The position numbers and the translations under genes are program-made. A DNA stretch of 5,584 nucleotides from an uncultured Clostridia bacterium (lineage in GTDB: Bacteria; Bacillota; Clostridia; Oscillospirales; Ruminococcaceae). Below, piece after piece: positions 5,206-5,584 of this stretch (the stretch's first letter is position 1; each line of letters opens with the position of its first letter). The DNA lies in the NCBI GenBank assembly GCA_947631585.1, contig CANRLY010000121.1, positions 1 to 5,584 on the forward strand, given 5' to 3'. Below the pieces are notes generated by a model, which saw only the letters and a program-made list of their open reading frames with translations, was not told the DNA's origin and searched no databases.

Positions 5206-5250
5206 GCGGTTTCCCGCAATGCGACTGCTCGCAATGCGACTGCTCGCATT
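5206..5250 (+). repeat. Tandem 15-base repeat and hairpins in the nadB leader
   Basis: The unit GCAATGCGACTGCTC occurs twice head to tail (5216-5230 and 5231-5245), followed by the first bases of a third copy (GCAT, one mismatch). The second unit with its continuation forms a perfect hairpin AATGCGA-CTGC-TCGCATT (5233-5250), and GCGG-TTTC-CCGC (5206-5217) forms another just before it. No T tract follows. Confidence 0.8.
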
Positions 5251-5293
5251 AAGATCTGCTGAACAGAAGTTTTATCCGAAGGTTAGTGATAAG

Positions 5294-5584
5294 ATGAATA
5301 ATTACGATAATTACGATGTTATAATTGCCGGAGGAGGCGTGGCTGGTCTTTACGCCGCCATAAACCTCGACCCTTCGCTGAATGTGCTGCTCGCTGCCAA
5401 AAGCGAACTCACTTTGTGCAACTCCGCTCTGGCTCAGGGCGGTATCGCCGGAGTTTACAACAGTCCCTCCGACAGCCCGGAATTTCACAAGAAAGATACT
5501 TTTGTTGCTGGCGGTTTTGAAAACGACCCCCAAAGCACCGACATTCTGGTGAACGAAGCGGCGATAGATATAAAACGCCTTATC
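5294..5584 (+). CDS. nadB: L-aspartate oxidase, N-terminal part (3' end outside window)
   Basis: NadB oxidises L-aspartate to iminoaspartate with FAD, the first step of de novo NAD synthesis; NadA then forms quinolinate. The first 97 residues are visible. YDVIIAGGGVAGLYAA contains the FAD-binding GxGxxG (Gly13, Gly15, Gly18). SALAQGGIAGV (44-54) matches the conserved AQGGIA segment of the fumarate reductase/aspartate oxidase family, and FVAGGFENDP then ILVNEAAIDIKRLI matches the helix that follows in NadB. The strand that follows the first helix reads NVLLAAKSEL, where NadB usually has VLSKxxL. The ATG at 5294 is preferred because the Rossmann motif starts within ten residues; GAAGG (5278-5282) and GTGAT (5286-5290) offer partial Shine-Dalgarno pairing. 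nadC and nadA commonly follow in such operons but lie beyond the window. Confidence 0.96.
   Translation, partial: MNNYDNYDVIIAGGGVAGLYAAINLDPSLNVLLAAKSELTLCNSALAQGGIAGVYNSPSDSPEFHKKDTFVAGGFENDPQSTDILVNEAAIDIKRLI

Noticed and set aside
5058..5249. Minus-strand 63-codon frame opposite the nadB promoter
   Set aside because: It is made of the tandem repeat and promoter sequence read backwards, with no ribosome binding site or motif.
5216..5250. Possible CRISPR-like repeat
   Set aside because: Only two copies, 15 bases long and directly adjacent without spacers; no cas genes are visible.

Overview
The window looks like chromosomal DNA of a Gram-positive anaerobe of the Clostridia, most likely a Ruminococcus-like member of the Oscillospirales from gut or rumen. 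The basis is indirect: a GH3 beta-glucosidase with the C-terminal layout usual in Firmicutes, a sugar-type ABC lipoprotein, a DUF6465-type Lys/Ala-rich protein next to HU, strong AAGGAGG-type ribosome binding sites and A/T-rich sigma-A promoters. This genus-level guess is inference.

Layout from left to right: (1) the 3' part of a plus-strand GH3 glycosidase (1-1320), ending at a long hairpin that also faces the convergent gene; (2) rnhA, ribonuclease HI, on the minus strand (1377-1820), with its own promoter and probably a TTG start; (3) a non-coding stretch of about 380 bases (1903-2284) running into a perfect TTGACA-17-TATAAT promoter and a roughly 120-base leader with two hairpins; (4) an orphan sugar-type solute-binding lipoprotein (2441-3862); (5) two terminators placed tail to tail (3875-3953), one per strand; (6) a minus-strand two-gene operon, HU (4491-4763) followed by a histone-H1-like Lys/Ala repeat protein of DUF6465 type (3974-4435); (7) a non-coding divergent region (4872-5293) holding the HU promoter and the nadB promoter and leader; (8) the 5' end of nadB, L-aspartate oxidase (5294 to the window edge).

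Functionally this is mostly ordinary housekeeping and carbohydrate-use sequence: glycoside cleavage and sugar capture on the left, nucleoid architecture in the middle, NAD biosynthesis on the right. The genes are independent units separated by clear promoters and terminators; only HU and the DUF6465 protein form an operon. I see no mobile element, CRISPR array, tRNA, rRNA or defence system. The part most worth a second look is the HU / H1-like operon: an HU with an altered DNA-binding arm co-transcribed with a protein carrying six regularly spaced Lys-Lys pairs, a GRP core like an AT-hook, and a small folded C-terminal domain. The repeat-bearing nadB leader and the structured leader of the solute-binding protein are secondary leads.
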